A stretch of 7,982 bases of DNA from Spirochaetaceae bacterium (lineage in GTDB: Bacteria > Spirochaetota > Spirochaetia > Treponematales > Breznakiellaceae), in contig JAITHR010000012.1 in assembly GCA_031279895.1 (NCBI GenBank), forward strand, positions 1-7,982, read 5' to 3'. This document shows, in pieces, positions 1 to 5,331 of the stretch. How positions within the stretch are numbered: position 1 is the first letter of the stretch; every line of letters starts with the position of its first letter. The position numbers were made by a program, and so were the translations under genes. The notes under the pieces are model-generated. The model did no database searches and was not told the DNA's origin. It was given only the letters and a program-made list of their open reading frames with translations.

Positions 1-386
1 CCGCATAACGCGGAAAGCCGCATTCCCGCGCCGGCGCACAGGATACAGAGCGCGTTACTGAAAAGGAGATTCATACAGGCGCCGACTATATTCCCGCTCA
101 TAAAAAACCGCGCCGTTTCCAGAGAATAGGTGGAAAAAGTAGTGTACCCGCCTAAAAAACCGGTTATCACGAACAGTTTCCACCCCGCGTCAAAGGAAAA
201 GCGGTCGAAAAAGCCGATGAAAAACCCGATAAGCAGGGATCCCGCCGCGTTTACCGCGAGGGTTCCCCAGGGGAACGGGGTTTTATTGAAAAAGCCGACC
301 GCACGGATCGAAAGATAGCGTAGCAGTGCGCCGAGACCGCCGCCTGCGACAACAAAAACCCAGTGGAAAAGTTTCGTACCCATCAT
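1..386 (-). CDS. crcB: CrcB/Fluc fluoride channel, 3' end cut by the window edge
   Basis: CrcB (Fluc) proteins are small inner-membrane channels, working as dual-topology dimers, that export fluoride. About 128 residues are visible, close to the family's usual 120-130, so only the last few residues and the stop are missing. Seen in the translation: an N-terminal helix with GGGLGALLRY (the family's conserved G-x-G-A-x-x-R-Y), then GTLAVNAAGSLLIGFF (the conserved T-x-x-x-N-x-x-G), then GFLGGYTTFSTYSLET (the G-G-x-T-T-F-S-T-x-x-x-E signature whose Phe and Ser/Thr line the fluoride path), and the start of a fourth hydrophobic helix. The start is the ATG at 386-384, with a strong GGAGG six bases upstream; a second ATG follows directly and could also serve. 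The gene is divergent from pheS. No fluoride riboswitch could be recognised upstream. The family call is firm. Confidence 0.93.
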   Translation of the reverse strand, partial: MMGTKLFHWVFVVAGGGLGALLRYLSIRAVGFFNKTPFPWGTLAVNAAGSLLIGFFIGFFDRFSFDAGWKLFVITGFLGGYTTFSTYSLETARFFMSGNIVGACMNLLFSNALCILCAGAGMRLSALC

Positions 387-471
387 TTCTTTCCTCCTTA
401 ATAACCTTTAATCTTCAAAAACAAAAAACGAAAAACGAAGACCGCCGTTTCCTTTCGGTCGCCGGCCCGCC

Positions 472-534
472 ATGACAACCGGACACCCGCCGCGAGGCGG
501 CGGACGGGTTTACCCGCCGGTTTTTATCTGGTAG
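472..534 (+). promoter_or_regulatory. Candidate leader: two hairpins, a T-run and a 20-codon ORF before pheS
   Basis: The divergent gap contains a hairpin at 487-500 (CCGCC, GCGA loop, GGCGG) and a second at 501-519 (CGG-A-CGGGT, TT loop, ACCCG-CCG) followed by TTTTT at 521-525, which looks like an intrinsic terminator on the + strand only 20 bases before the pheS start. Bases 501-503 can pair in either structure (CCGCCG 487-492 with CGGCGG 498-503), so they could be mutually exclusive. A 20-codon ORF, ATG 472 to TAG 532-534, spans both hairpins; it has a single Phe, next to Ile-Trp, and no clear Shine-Dalgarno. Attenuation of pheS is known in enterics; applying it here is inference. It may just be a chance GC-rich fold or a remnant repeat. 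Confidence 0.35.
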
Positions 535-544
535 AGTTCCGCCT

Positions 545-2185
545 ATGGATATGCAAGACGTGGTAAAAAACCTGCACCCTTTGGAAGTCAAAATCATTCG
601 GCATTACGGCGTTACCGATGAGCTTACCATTGAAAAGGTAGAGAGGGAACTGTCCCTCAAAGCGGGAAACGGCAACCAGGCCCTTTCGTGGCTCGCGGGC
701 AAGGGCATCGTAACCGAAATCCGCCGGGAAACCGCTTTCTTTTTCGAGCTGACCGAGCTGGGAAAGGCGTGGCAGGAAAAAGGCGCGCCTGAGGAAAGGA
801 TTCTTGAGCTTGTGCGGATAAAGCCGGCGGACCTGCCGGAGATTGCCCGGACCCTCGGACTTGACCCCAAGTACGTGGGGAGCGCCTTCGGGAAACTGGC
901 CAAACTGGGGGTGCTCGGCATGGACGGGGAGAAGCGGGCGGCGCTCGCGCTTCCGCCGGAAGAGACGTCCCACGGCAGGCCGGTCGCGGGCGCCGGCGCG
1001 GAGTACCTCAAAACGCTGCGGGCGCTGCTGGACGCGGCGGCGCGTTCGGAAAACGGGATTCTTGCGGCGTCCGACCTTTCGGAAGACCAGATGCAGGTTA
1101 TGGCCGGCATTGTCAAAAAGCGGGGCGCCGGCAGTGCGGCGTTTCGGGACGCGCCGCGGGAGACGGCGGTCTTCGGGTTTACCGCCGATCGGGACGCGGT
1201 TGCGCGGGCGCTGGAAAATCTGGGCGTTACCGGCGAGGAGTGCGCGGTCCTTACCGCCGAGATGCTCGCCGACGGAAGCTGGCGGGAGAAGCGCTTCCGC
1301 CCCTATAACGTGAAGGTGCCGCCGGCCCGCATGGTGATAGGCAGAACCAACCCTTACGGGCGGTTTCTTGAGGGCGTGAAGGACAAACTGGTGTCTCTGG
1401 GCTTCGAGGAGTTTGACGGCCCGCTTGTGGAAACCGAGTTCTGGAACTCCGACGCGCTTTTTATGCCCCAGTTCCATTCGGCGCGGGACATTCACGACGT
1501 CTATCATATTGCCGAACCGGAGTACGCGGCGGCCATTGAGGAGCCGTGGCTTTCACAGGTGGCCGCTACCCATGAAAACGGCGGCGCCACCGGCAGCCGG
1601 GGGTGGAACTACGCCTTTGACCGGACGTTTACCCGACGCCTCATCCTCCGTAGCCAGGGTACGGTTATGTCCGCGAAAACGCTCCCCCGCGCCGCGGTGC
1701 CGGGCAAGTATTTCGGGATGCTCCGGTGTTTCCGCTACGATCGGGTGGACGCCACCCATCTTTCGGACTTCTACCAGACCGAGGGCATCGTGCTTGGGGA
1801 GGAAGTAAACATACGAACCCTCCTTGGGTTTCTTGAGATGTTCGCGCTGGAAGTGGCGGGCGCCAAAGAGGTGAAGTACGTGCCGGGGTATTTTCCGTTT
1901 ACCGAGCCTTCGGTGGAGGTGCATATCCGCCATCCGGTCCTGGGCTGGTTCGAGCTGGGCGGCTCCGGCATATTCCGCCCGGAAGTAACCGAGGCTCTGG
2001 GGGTGAAGGTACCGGTGGCGGCCTGGGGCATCGGCATTGACCGGATGGCGCTTATGGCTCTGGGGCTTAACGACCTGCGGGATCTTTTCAGTTATGACAT
2101 TGAAAGCACCCGTCTCCGCCAGCCGGCAGCGCCGGCGGCACAAAAGCTTCCTGATACCGCGACAAAGCAATCAACGACAGACTAG
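545..2185 (+). CDS. pheS: Phenylalanyl-tRNA synthetase alpha subunit, archaeal/eukaryotic type
   Basis: This is the catalytic alpha subunit of cytoplasmic PheRS, which joins phenylalanine to tRNA(Phe) in an alpha2-beta2 tetramer with PheT. The 546-residue protein has the archaeal/eukaryotic layout: residues 1-250 are winged-helix-like modules (LTELGKAW near 69-76, DLPEIARTLGLDPKYVGSAF near 97-115), and the class II catalytic core spans 265-520. Core signatures are FWNSDALFMPQFHSARDIHD (299-318), SQGTVMSAKTL (370-380), the motif 2 region GMLRCFRYDRVDATHLSDFY (391-410), QTEG (411-414), FTEPSVEV (452-459), GGSGIFRPE (472-480) and motif 3 AWGIGIDRMAL (493-503). Spirochaetes are known to carry this type. 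The beta-subunit gene is not in the window. The ATG at 545 has only a weak upstream GTAGAG; an in-frame ATG at 551 is an alternative. The normal protein seems to end near DLFSYDIE (513-520); about the last 22 residues (from roughly 525) match repeats found elsewhere in the window, and the stop TAG lies in a repeat copy. Confidence 0.95.
   Translation: MDMQDVVKNLHPLEVKIIRHYGVTDELTIEKVERELSLKAGNGNQALSWLAGKGIVTEIRRETAFFFELTELGKAWQEKGAPEERILELVRIKPADLPEIARTLGLDPKYVGSAFGKLAKLGVLGMDGEKRAALALPPEETSHGRPVAGAGAEYLKTLRALLDAAARSENGILAASDLSEDQMQVMAGIVKKRGAGSAAFRDAPRETAVFGFTADRDAVARALENLGVTGEECAVLTAEMLADGSWREKRFRPYNVKVPPARMVIGRTNPYGRFLEGVKDKLVSLGFEEFDGPLVETEFWNSDALFMPQFHSARDIHDVYHIAEPEYAAAIEEPWLSQVAATHENGGATGSRGWNYAFDRTFTRRLILRSQGTVMSAKTLPRAAVPGKYFGMLRCFRYDRVDATHLSDFYQTEGIVLGEEVNIRTLLGFLEMFALEVAGAKEVKYVPGYFPFTEPSVEVHIRHPVLGWFELGGSGIFRPEVTEALGVKVPVAAWGIGIDRMALMALGLNDLRDLFSYDIESTRLRQPAAPAAQKLPDTATKQSTTD
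2119..2147. repeat. Repeat fragment inside the pheS 3' end
   Basis: The segment beginning CAGCCGG and ending GCGGCACAAAAGC (2135-2147) recurs at 4205-4233, in the gene-free stretch, where CAGCCGCCGG leads to the identical 13-mer. In pheS it encodes Gln-Pro-Ala-Ala-Pro-Ala-Ala-Gln-Lys, after the conserved core has ended. The following AAGCTTCCTG (2143-2152) recurs at 4272-4281. This supports a C-terminal tail assembled from dispersed repeat pieces. Confidence 0.6.
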
Positions 2186-2276
2186 GTGCGCGGCGCATGA
2201 CGCTGCTACCGGGGGGTTTGGGGGAACCGGTTCCCCCAACCGCCGGAGGCAGGTAAAGCAGTCGGCGACAGACTAG
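2164..2276. repeat. Intergenic repeat block, full copy (113 bp)
   Basis: The block begins and ends with a 22-bp element reading AAAGCAGTCGGCGACAGA then YTAG (copies at 2164-2185 and 2255-2276). Between them are a 46-bp module (2185-2230) and a 22-bp palindrome. The first 22-bp copy supplies the last pheS codons and its TAG stop. The block is repeated in shortened form at 2356-2451. No gene is present: 2186-2487 is entirely repeats. Confidence 0.85.
2218..2239. repeat. 22-bp perfect palindrome
   Basis: An uninterrupted palindrome centred between 2228 and 2229 with core GGGGGAACCGGTTCCCCC and outer TT/AA. A second copy is at 6183-6204. It could form a strong stem-loop in either transcript between the converging pheS and radical SAM genes, or bind a dimeric protein. 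There is no T-run beside it, so it is not called a terminator. Confidence 0.85.
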
Positions 2277-2323
2277 GGGCGCGTGGCGGTAAGCTGACAG
2301 TTGTTATTCGGGGCGCGGCGCAT

Positions 2324-2350
2324 GACGCTTATGGAACCGTCGGAGACGGC
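2324..2350 (+). repeat. GGA-triloop hairpin repeat with GACGCTTATGGAA box
   Basis: The box GACGCTTATGGAA is followed by the stem CCGTC (2337-2341), the loop GGA and GACGG (2345-2349). It is one of at least thirteen copies in the window. Confidence 0.85.
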
Positions 2351-2355
2351 GCGGC

Positions 2356-2451
2356 AAAGCAGTCGGCGACAGATTAGGTGCGCGGCGCATGACGCCGCTA
2401 CCGGGGGGTTTGGGGGAACCGGAGGCAGGTAAGCAGTCGGCGACAGATTAG
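2356..2451. repeat. Intergenic repeat block, shortened copy (96 bp)
   Basis: This is a second copy of the 2164-2276 block, 192 bp downstream. The 46-bp module (2377-2422) differs from the first copy (2185-2230) at one base. The right half of the palindrome and the following bases are missing: 16 bases between two CCGG tetramers in the first copy (2231-2246) are absent, and one A is lost later. The result is consistent with a deletion between short direct repeats. Both flanking 22-bp elements are retained (2356-2377, 2430-2451). Confidence 0.85.
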
Positions 2452-2464
2452 AGGCGCGAGGCAT

Positions 2465-2489
2465 GACGCTTATGGAACAGCCGGAGGCT
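2465..2489 (+). repeat. GGA-triloop hairpin repeat at the 3' end of the radical SAM gene
   Basis: The box GACGCTTATGGAAC is followed by AGCC (2479-2482), GGA and GGCT (2486-2489). The stem differs from CCGTC/GACGG but pairs. It overlaps the stop codon of the opposite-strand radical SAM gene at 2488-2490. Confidence 0.8.
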
Positions 2490-3648
2490 ACGGAGGCTGC
2501 GGGTGGAAGAGGAGGCGACCCCTGCATTTCCGGCAGGTTTCAAAAAGCAGCGGGGACTTCATAACACGCGCCCGTTTCTTTGATTTCGCCGCTTCCTCCA
2601 GAGTGGTACGCGCAATATTGCCTAAGGACAGGGTTCCCTCAATATCAACGCAGCAGCACGTTATTTCCCCGTTTGAAAGCACGCAGGGGGCCTTGACGGC
2701 CCAGCAAGGTATGGGGAAAGGGAATCGGCGCGGGATATTCCGCAGTTTGTACGGATGGCCTTTTCTGTTATTGAGGTAGTCAACGAATGCGTCGGACATA
2801 CCGAACTTCCCCACGTGTTTCACAAACACCGCGAGGTTCGGCGTTATCTCGTAATGTATCTCGTCGGCGCGGTTATAAAAATCTTCGGGTATCTCGTCGA
2901 GGGTGCGGTAATAGAAAGGGCCGGCGTGGGATTGGTGCGGACTTTGCGCCGGCGCGCCCTCCGCAACGAGCCGTTCTTTCCAGGCCTCGACAGTACCCAT
3001 GAATTGCCGGAACCGTTCGGGGTCGAATATGCCCCAGAGGGTATCGTGGTGGCAGTGGTAATCGTTCATCACGTTTATATTGATTTTGCAGTTCGACGCG
3101 ATCCGCTTCCGGTTAAAAACAATACGCTCCAAAAGGGCGAGATACTCTTCAAACGCCATGGCGCTGCCGCGCAGGGCGAAACTTTCCCGGCTGCTCGTCT
3201 GAAAGCTCAGCTGGATGAGAGTAACTGACGGATGATCCAGTATATTCTCAAGCACGGCGTCCGTTATTAGCGACATATTCGTCGTAGGGTGGGCTTCGAT
3301 ATGATATTCGTCGCACACCGAGAGGTATTTGAAGAAATTCCTGTTGAGTAGCGGTTCTCCCAGGACGTGAAACGCGATAACCTTCCCCTTATCCCGCAGT
3401 TCCGAGAGGATTTTCATCATATATTCGTCTTTAAGGTCGCCTTTTTTCCGTTGCAGGCTGTCGCTCGGACAAAACGCGCAATGAAAATTACAATGCGACG
3501 TTATTTCAACAAAAACTTCGTCAAACGTATCAGTTTTCACGCGGTAAAGGGACAGATTCCTTCGTACCTTTGAAAGAAATATCCGTACCCGGCTCGCGGT
3601 ATCAACAAAAAGGCGGAACACTCCCTTTTTCGATCGTTTCACCCCCAT
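2488..3648 (-). CDS. Radical SAM protein with a SPASM-like C-terminal cluster domain
   Basis: A cytoplasmic iron-sulfur enzyme of 386 residues, substrate unknown. The radical SAM core starts near residue 44 with FVEITSHCNFHCAFCPSD, whose C53-x3-C57-x2-C60 binds the 4Fe-4S cluster and S-adenosylmethionine; VLGEPLLN (95-102) is the G-E-P motif, and the barrel runs to about 240. The C-terminal part carries a SPASM-like cysteine set: C315, C322, the run C331-C333, C372 and C375, expected to hold one or two auxiliary clusters. Such enzymes often modify peptides, sugars or proteins; no peptide substrate or partner gene is recognisable nearby. The N-terminus is basic without a signal peptide. Two starts are equally placed: ATG 3648 and GTG 3642, each seven bases after its own GGAGG. 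The last residues (HPQPP) and the TAG are written in repeat sequence. It is not the AmmeMemoRadiSam radical SAM partner as far as can be judged, because of the SPASM-like tail. Confidence 0.88.
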   Translation of the reverse strand: MGVKRSKKGVFRLFVDTASRVRIFLSKVRRNLSLYRVKTDTFDEVFVEITSHCNFHCAFCPSDSLQRKKGDLKDEYMMKILSELRDKGKVIAFHVLGEPLLNRNFFKYLSVCDEYHIEAHPTTNMSLITDAVLENILDHPSVTLIQLSFQTSSRESFALRGSAMAFEEYLALLERIVFNRKRIASNCKININVMNDYHCHHDTLWGIFDPERFRQFMGTVEAWKERLVAEGAPAQSPHQSHAGPFYYRTLDEIPEDFYNRADEIHYEITPNLAVFVKHVGKFGMSDAFVDYLNNRKGHPYKLRNIPRRFPFPIPCWAVKAPCVLSNGEITCCCVDIEGTLSLGNIARTTLEEAAKSKKRARVMKSPLLFETCRKCRGRLLFHPQPP

Positions 3649-3687
3649 ACCTCCGCCTCCGCCGTCTCCGACGGTTTCATAAACGTC
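3649..3687 (-). repeat. GGA-triloop hairpin repeat supplying the radical SAM leader
   Basis: On the minus strand the box GACGTTTATGAAA (3687-3675) leads into CCGTC, GGA, GACGG (3674-3662) and then directly into a GGCGGAGGCGGAGGT purine run that contains both GGAGG Shine-Dalgarno motifs of the downstream gene. The hairpin ends two bases before the first GGAGG, so its folding could affect ribosome access. Confidence 0.75.
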
Positions 3688-3731
3688 CCGCGAAGCGACT
3701 CACAGCAGTCGTTGACCGCTTACAGGCGCCC

Positions 3732-3897
3732 CGCGCACGAATGTTTCCAACACAAAAACATTCGTTTCCAGAGTAAAAACATTCATCTCCAGGCCGCGCA
3801 TGAATGTTTCCAGAGTAAAAACATTCATCTCCGAGTCGCGCATGAATGTTTCCAACATAAAAACATTCATCTCCAGGCCGCGCATGAATGTTTTTAG
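3732..3897. repeat. Tandem array of inverted repeats, 42-bp period
   Basis: CGCGCA marks the unit starts at 3732, 3795, 3837 and 3879: spacings 63, 42 and 42. The 63 is one unit plus a 21-bp half. Three complete hairpins have 10-bp arms and 9-base loops: 3737-3765 (loop CCAACACAA), 3800-3828 (CCAGAGTAA) and 3842-3870 (CCAACATAA), arms ATGAATGTTT and AAACATTCAT. In the first, both strands change together (ACGAATGTTT/AAACATTCGT), keeping the pair. The half unit at about 3765-3790 keeps only the right arm, and the last unit (3879-3894) only the left. The array is more AT-rich than its surroundings. Period 42 equals 14 codons, so several frames stay open by necessity. Confidence 0.9.
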
Positions 3898-3940
3898 CGC
3901 GGAAACGGCCATGCCCAAAACGGAGATACTCTTCCCTGAA

Positions 3941-4022
3941 GCGCAAGGCATGACGCTTATGAAGCCGTCGGAGACGGCGTCCGAAGCGCGGGGCGGGACG
4001 CTTATGGAACAGCCGGAGGCTG
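3941..4022 (+). repeat. Two consecutive GGA-triloop hairpin repeats
   Basis: The first copy has GACGCTTATGAA (3952-3963) then GCCGTC, GGA, GACGGC (3964-3978). The second has GACGCTTATGGAA (3997-4009) then CAGCC, GGA, GGCTG (4010-4022). They show two alternative stem sequences side by side behind the same box. Confidence 0.85.
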
Positions 4023-4030
4023 GAAAAAAA

Positions 4031-4083
4031 AGATAAAATTTTATCTGACAGCTATTGACAACTAGGGTGCGGGAACCGACAAT
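4031..4083. promoter_or_regulatory. AT-rich palindrome with promoter-like hexamers on both strands
   Basis: AGATAAAATTTTATCT (4031-4046) is a perfect 16-bp palindrome next to an A8 tract. On the + strand a consensus TTGACA (4055-4060) lies 17 bases before GACAAT (4078-4083), but no + gene follows. On the - strand TTGTCA (4061-4056) lies 17 bases before TTTTAT (4038-4033), inside the palindrome; it could give a roughly 380-base leader for the radical SAM gene that includes the hairpin array. The palindrome plus T8 on the minus strand could instead be a weak terminator. Only motif matching supports this. Confidence 0.35.
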
Positions 4084-4086
4084 TTG

Positions 4087-4107
4087 TTTGTCGTTTGTCG
4101 TTTGTCG
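4087..4107. repeat. Three tandem copies of TTTGTCG
   Basis: A 7-bp microsatellite-like repeat, at 4087-4093, 4094-4100 and 4101-4107, just after the promoter-like element. A copy-number change would shift spacing downstream. Confidence 0.8.
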
Positions 4108-4243
4108 TTGGCCGAACTCTGCCCTGACGGGCTCGCGGCATCACGCATCAAAAACGCTTCACCTTTCATACCTCTAAGTATAAACACGCCCCCCGCCAAA
4201 TTTCCAGCCGCCGGCGGCGGGCGGCACAAAAGCGTCATGCGAA

Positions 4244-4549
4244 GCGCGGCAAACCGCCTCCGGCGGTTCCATAAGCTTCCTGCGCCGCGACCCGAACCAC
4301 GCCCCGCCCAGTACAGCGCACAACAACGCGCCGCTAGCAAACCGTCGGAGACGGCGCGAAGCGTAGCCGCGCCTAATCAGCAGAAAGATTGCTCCCCGGA
4401 CAGGGTGTTGCACCGTTCGGAAACCACAGGCGGCCATGCCGGAACAGCCGGAGGCTGGCCGCGCCTGGGCTGTGCAAACCCGCTCACCGGACAGGGTGTT
4501 GCACCATTACGAAACAACAGGCGGCCATGTTTGAAGCCGTCGGAGACGG
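4244..4549. repeat. Left arm of the composite inverted repeat flanking the amrA-HAD pair
   Basis: From outside inwards: a 7-bp-stem hairpin on the minus strand (AACCGCC, TCC, GGCGGTT, 4252-4268) with TTCCATAAGC beside it; a module at 4283-4330 ending in CGCACAACAACGCG; a + hairpin (CCGTC, GGA, GACGG, 4342-4354); the 17-bp box GGACAGGGTGTTGCACC at 4398-4414; a hairpin CAGCC, GGA, GGCTG (4445-4457); a second 17-bp box (4489-4505); and a hairpin GCCGTC, GGA, GACGGC (4536-4550). The inner 4458-4549 section pairs at roughly 90 % identity with the complement of 5940-6030. The innermost part overlaps the end of the HAD gene. Confidence 0.8.
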
Positions 4550-5331
4550 CGGCAGAGCGTTTCGGCTATTTCGGCGAAGCCTTCGCCGCCCTCTTGAGAC
4601 GCGATAAAGCGCGGCGGATGGCGTATGAGATCCGCGTACCGCCGCACGTTGGCAACCGCGCAGGCAAGGGGAAAGGCGGCGAACATCGGTTCGTCATTGG
4701 GCGAGTCCCCCACAAAGACCACCTCGGCGCGCCCGCCGGCCCAGCCGAACCGTTGGGAAAGGAAAAGCTCGGCCATCGAGAGTTTGTCATAGGTTCCCAT
4801 CCAGATATTCACGTGAATAGAGGAAATCTTTGCCTGTGCGCCGGCGTCCTCGGCTACGGCCTTGACCCGCAGCGCGGCCTCAAGCGGCAGGACAGGCTCC
4901 TCCTCCGCAAAGTCCAGCGCGAGGTCGAAAAGGCGGGAGAACTGGTCCTTTGCCACCCGAAGGCCCGGTATTTCCGCCAGCGCCCGCTCCCGTATCTTCT
5001 CCAGCGCGGGGTGGGTGTTCCGCACCGCGCACGGGTGGTACGCGGCTTTCAGCGTCCGGCTCCCGCCGGCGTCCTCCCAGAAAGCAAACGCGCCGTTTTC
5101 CCCGACCACGCCGTCAACAGGCCACTCGCGGGCAATAAGGTCGCACCAGCCCGCGGGCCTTCCGGTTACGGGTATCACCGCGAAACCCGCTTCTTTGAGA
5201 CGCCAGAGCGCCGCGTATGCCGCGGCCCCCAGTTTCCCGCCGGTAGTCAGCGTGTCGTCAATATCCATAAGCGCGAAACGCACCCCCCGCGCCTCAGATT
5301 CGGTCATGGTTTCAACGGGTCTCGGTTTCAC
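4507..5331 (-). CDS. HAD-IIB (Cof-type) phosphatase
   Basis: A cytoplasmic haloacid-dehalogenase phosphohydrolase of 274 residues from the GTG start; the substrate, probably a small phosphorylated metabolite, cannot be told. Motif I is ALMDIDDTLT, with nucleophile D23 and acid/base D25; motif II is VTGRP (T56); K183 in YDKLSMAELFL is the likely motif III lysine; motif IV is VGDSPND (D209, D213), which binds magnesium. The insert between motifs II and III has the size of a C2 cap. The GTG at 5331 is preferred: it overlaps the amrA stop as GTGA, and GGAGGAG lies just upstream, while the ATG at 5307 lacks a good ribosome site. This points to translational coupling to amrA. The last residues (LCRRLRRLQTWPPVVS) and TAA are encoded by the repeat arm, so the natural C-terminus was probably just before. 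Confidence 0.88.
   Translation of the reverse strand: MKPRPVETMTESEARGVRFALMDIDDTLTTGGKLGAAAYAALWRLKEAGFAVIPVTGRPAGWCDLIAREWPVDGVVGENGAFAFWEDAGGSRTLKAAYHPCAVRNTHPALEKIRERALAEIPGLRVAKDQFSRLFDLALDFAEEEPVLPLEAALRVKAVAEDAGAQAKISSIHVNIWMGTYDKLSMAELFLSQRFGWAGGRAEVVFVGDSPNDEPMFAAFPLACAVANVRRYADLIRHPPRFIASQEGGEGFAEIAETLCRRLRRLQTWPPVVS

Larger units (their letters stand above)
3649..4506. other. Gene-free stretch made of repeats and an AT-rich island
   Basis: No ORF here has recognisable family features; open frames arise because the repeats lack stops. In order it holds the leader hairpin (3649-3687), a tract without recognised features (3688-3731), the 42-bp-period hairpin array (3732-3897), a paired hairpin repeat (3941-4022), an AT-rich palindrome and promoter-like hexamers (4031-4083), a 7-bp tandem repeat (4087-4107), a tract with only a short GCCGCCGGCGGC palindrome (4207-4218) and the pheS-tail-like GCGGCACAAAAGC (4221-4233), and the left arm of the composite inverted repeat from about 4244. 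Confidence 0.75.

Noticed and set aside
130..318. A 62-codon open frame on the + strand
   Set aside because: It is antisense to crcB, which has clear Fluc motifs.
387..544. T-box riboswitch for pheS, or a fluoride riboswitch for crcB
   Set aside because: No T-box sequence was found, and no fluoride-aptamer pattern was recognised before crcB.
524..1507. A 327-codon open frame on the - strand
   Set aside because: It is antisense to pheS, which has clear synthetase motifs.
2321..2352. Short coding sequences beginning ATGACGCTTATG in the hairpin repeats (Met-Thr-Leu-Met-Glu...)
   Set aside because: The reading frame is a by-product of the conserved box; there is no ribosome site and the frames end at differing places.
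2186..2487. Integron attC sites at gene 3' ends (some treponemes carry chromosomal integrons)
   Set aside because: The core-site consensus boxes (GTTRRRY and its partner) were not found in the expected paired arrangement, there is no integrase, and the repeats are in both orientations.
3732..3897. CRISPR array
   Set aside because: There are no unique spacers between repeats; the units are contiguous and internally palindromic, and no cas gene is present.
3677..4036. Several overlapping open frames with a 14-residue peptide repeat
   Set aside because: The 42-bp period is a multiple of three without stops, so several frames on both strands stay open; none has a ribosome site or a non-repetitive domain. 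The nucleotide inverted repeat is the better explanation.
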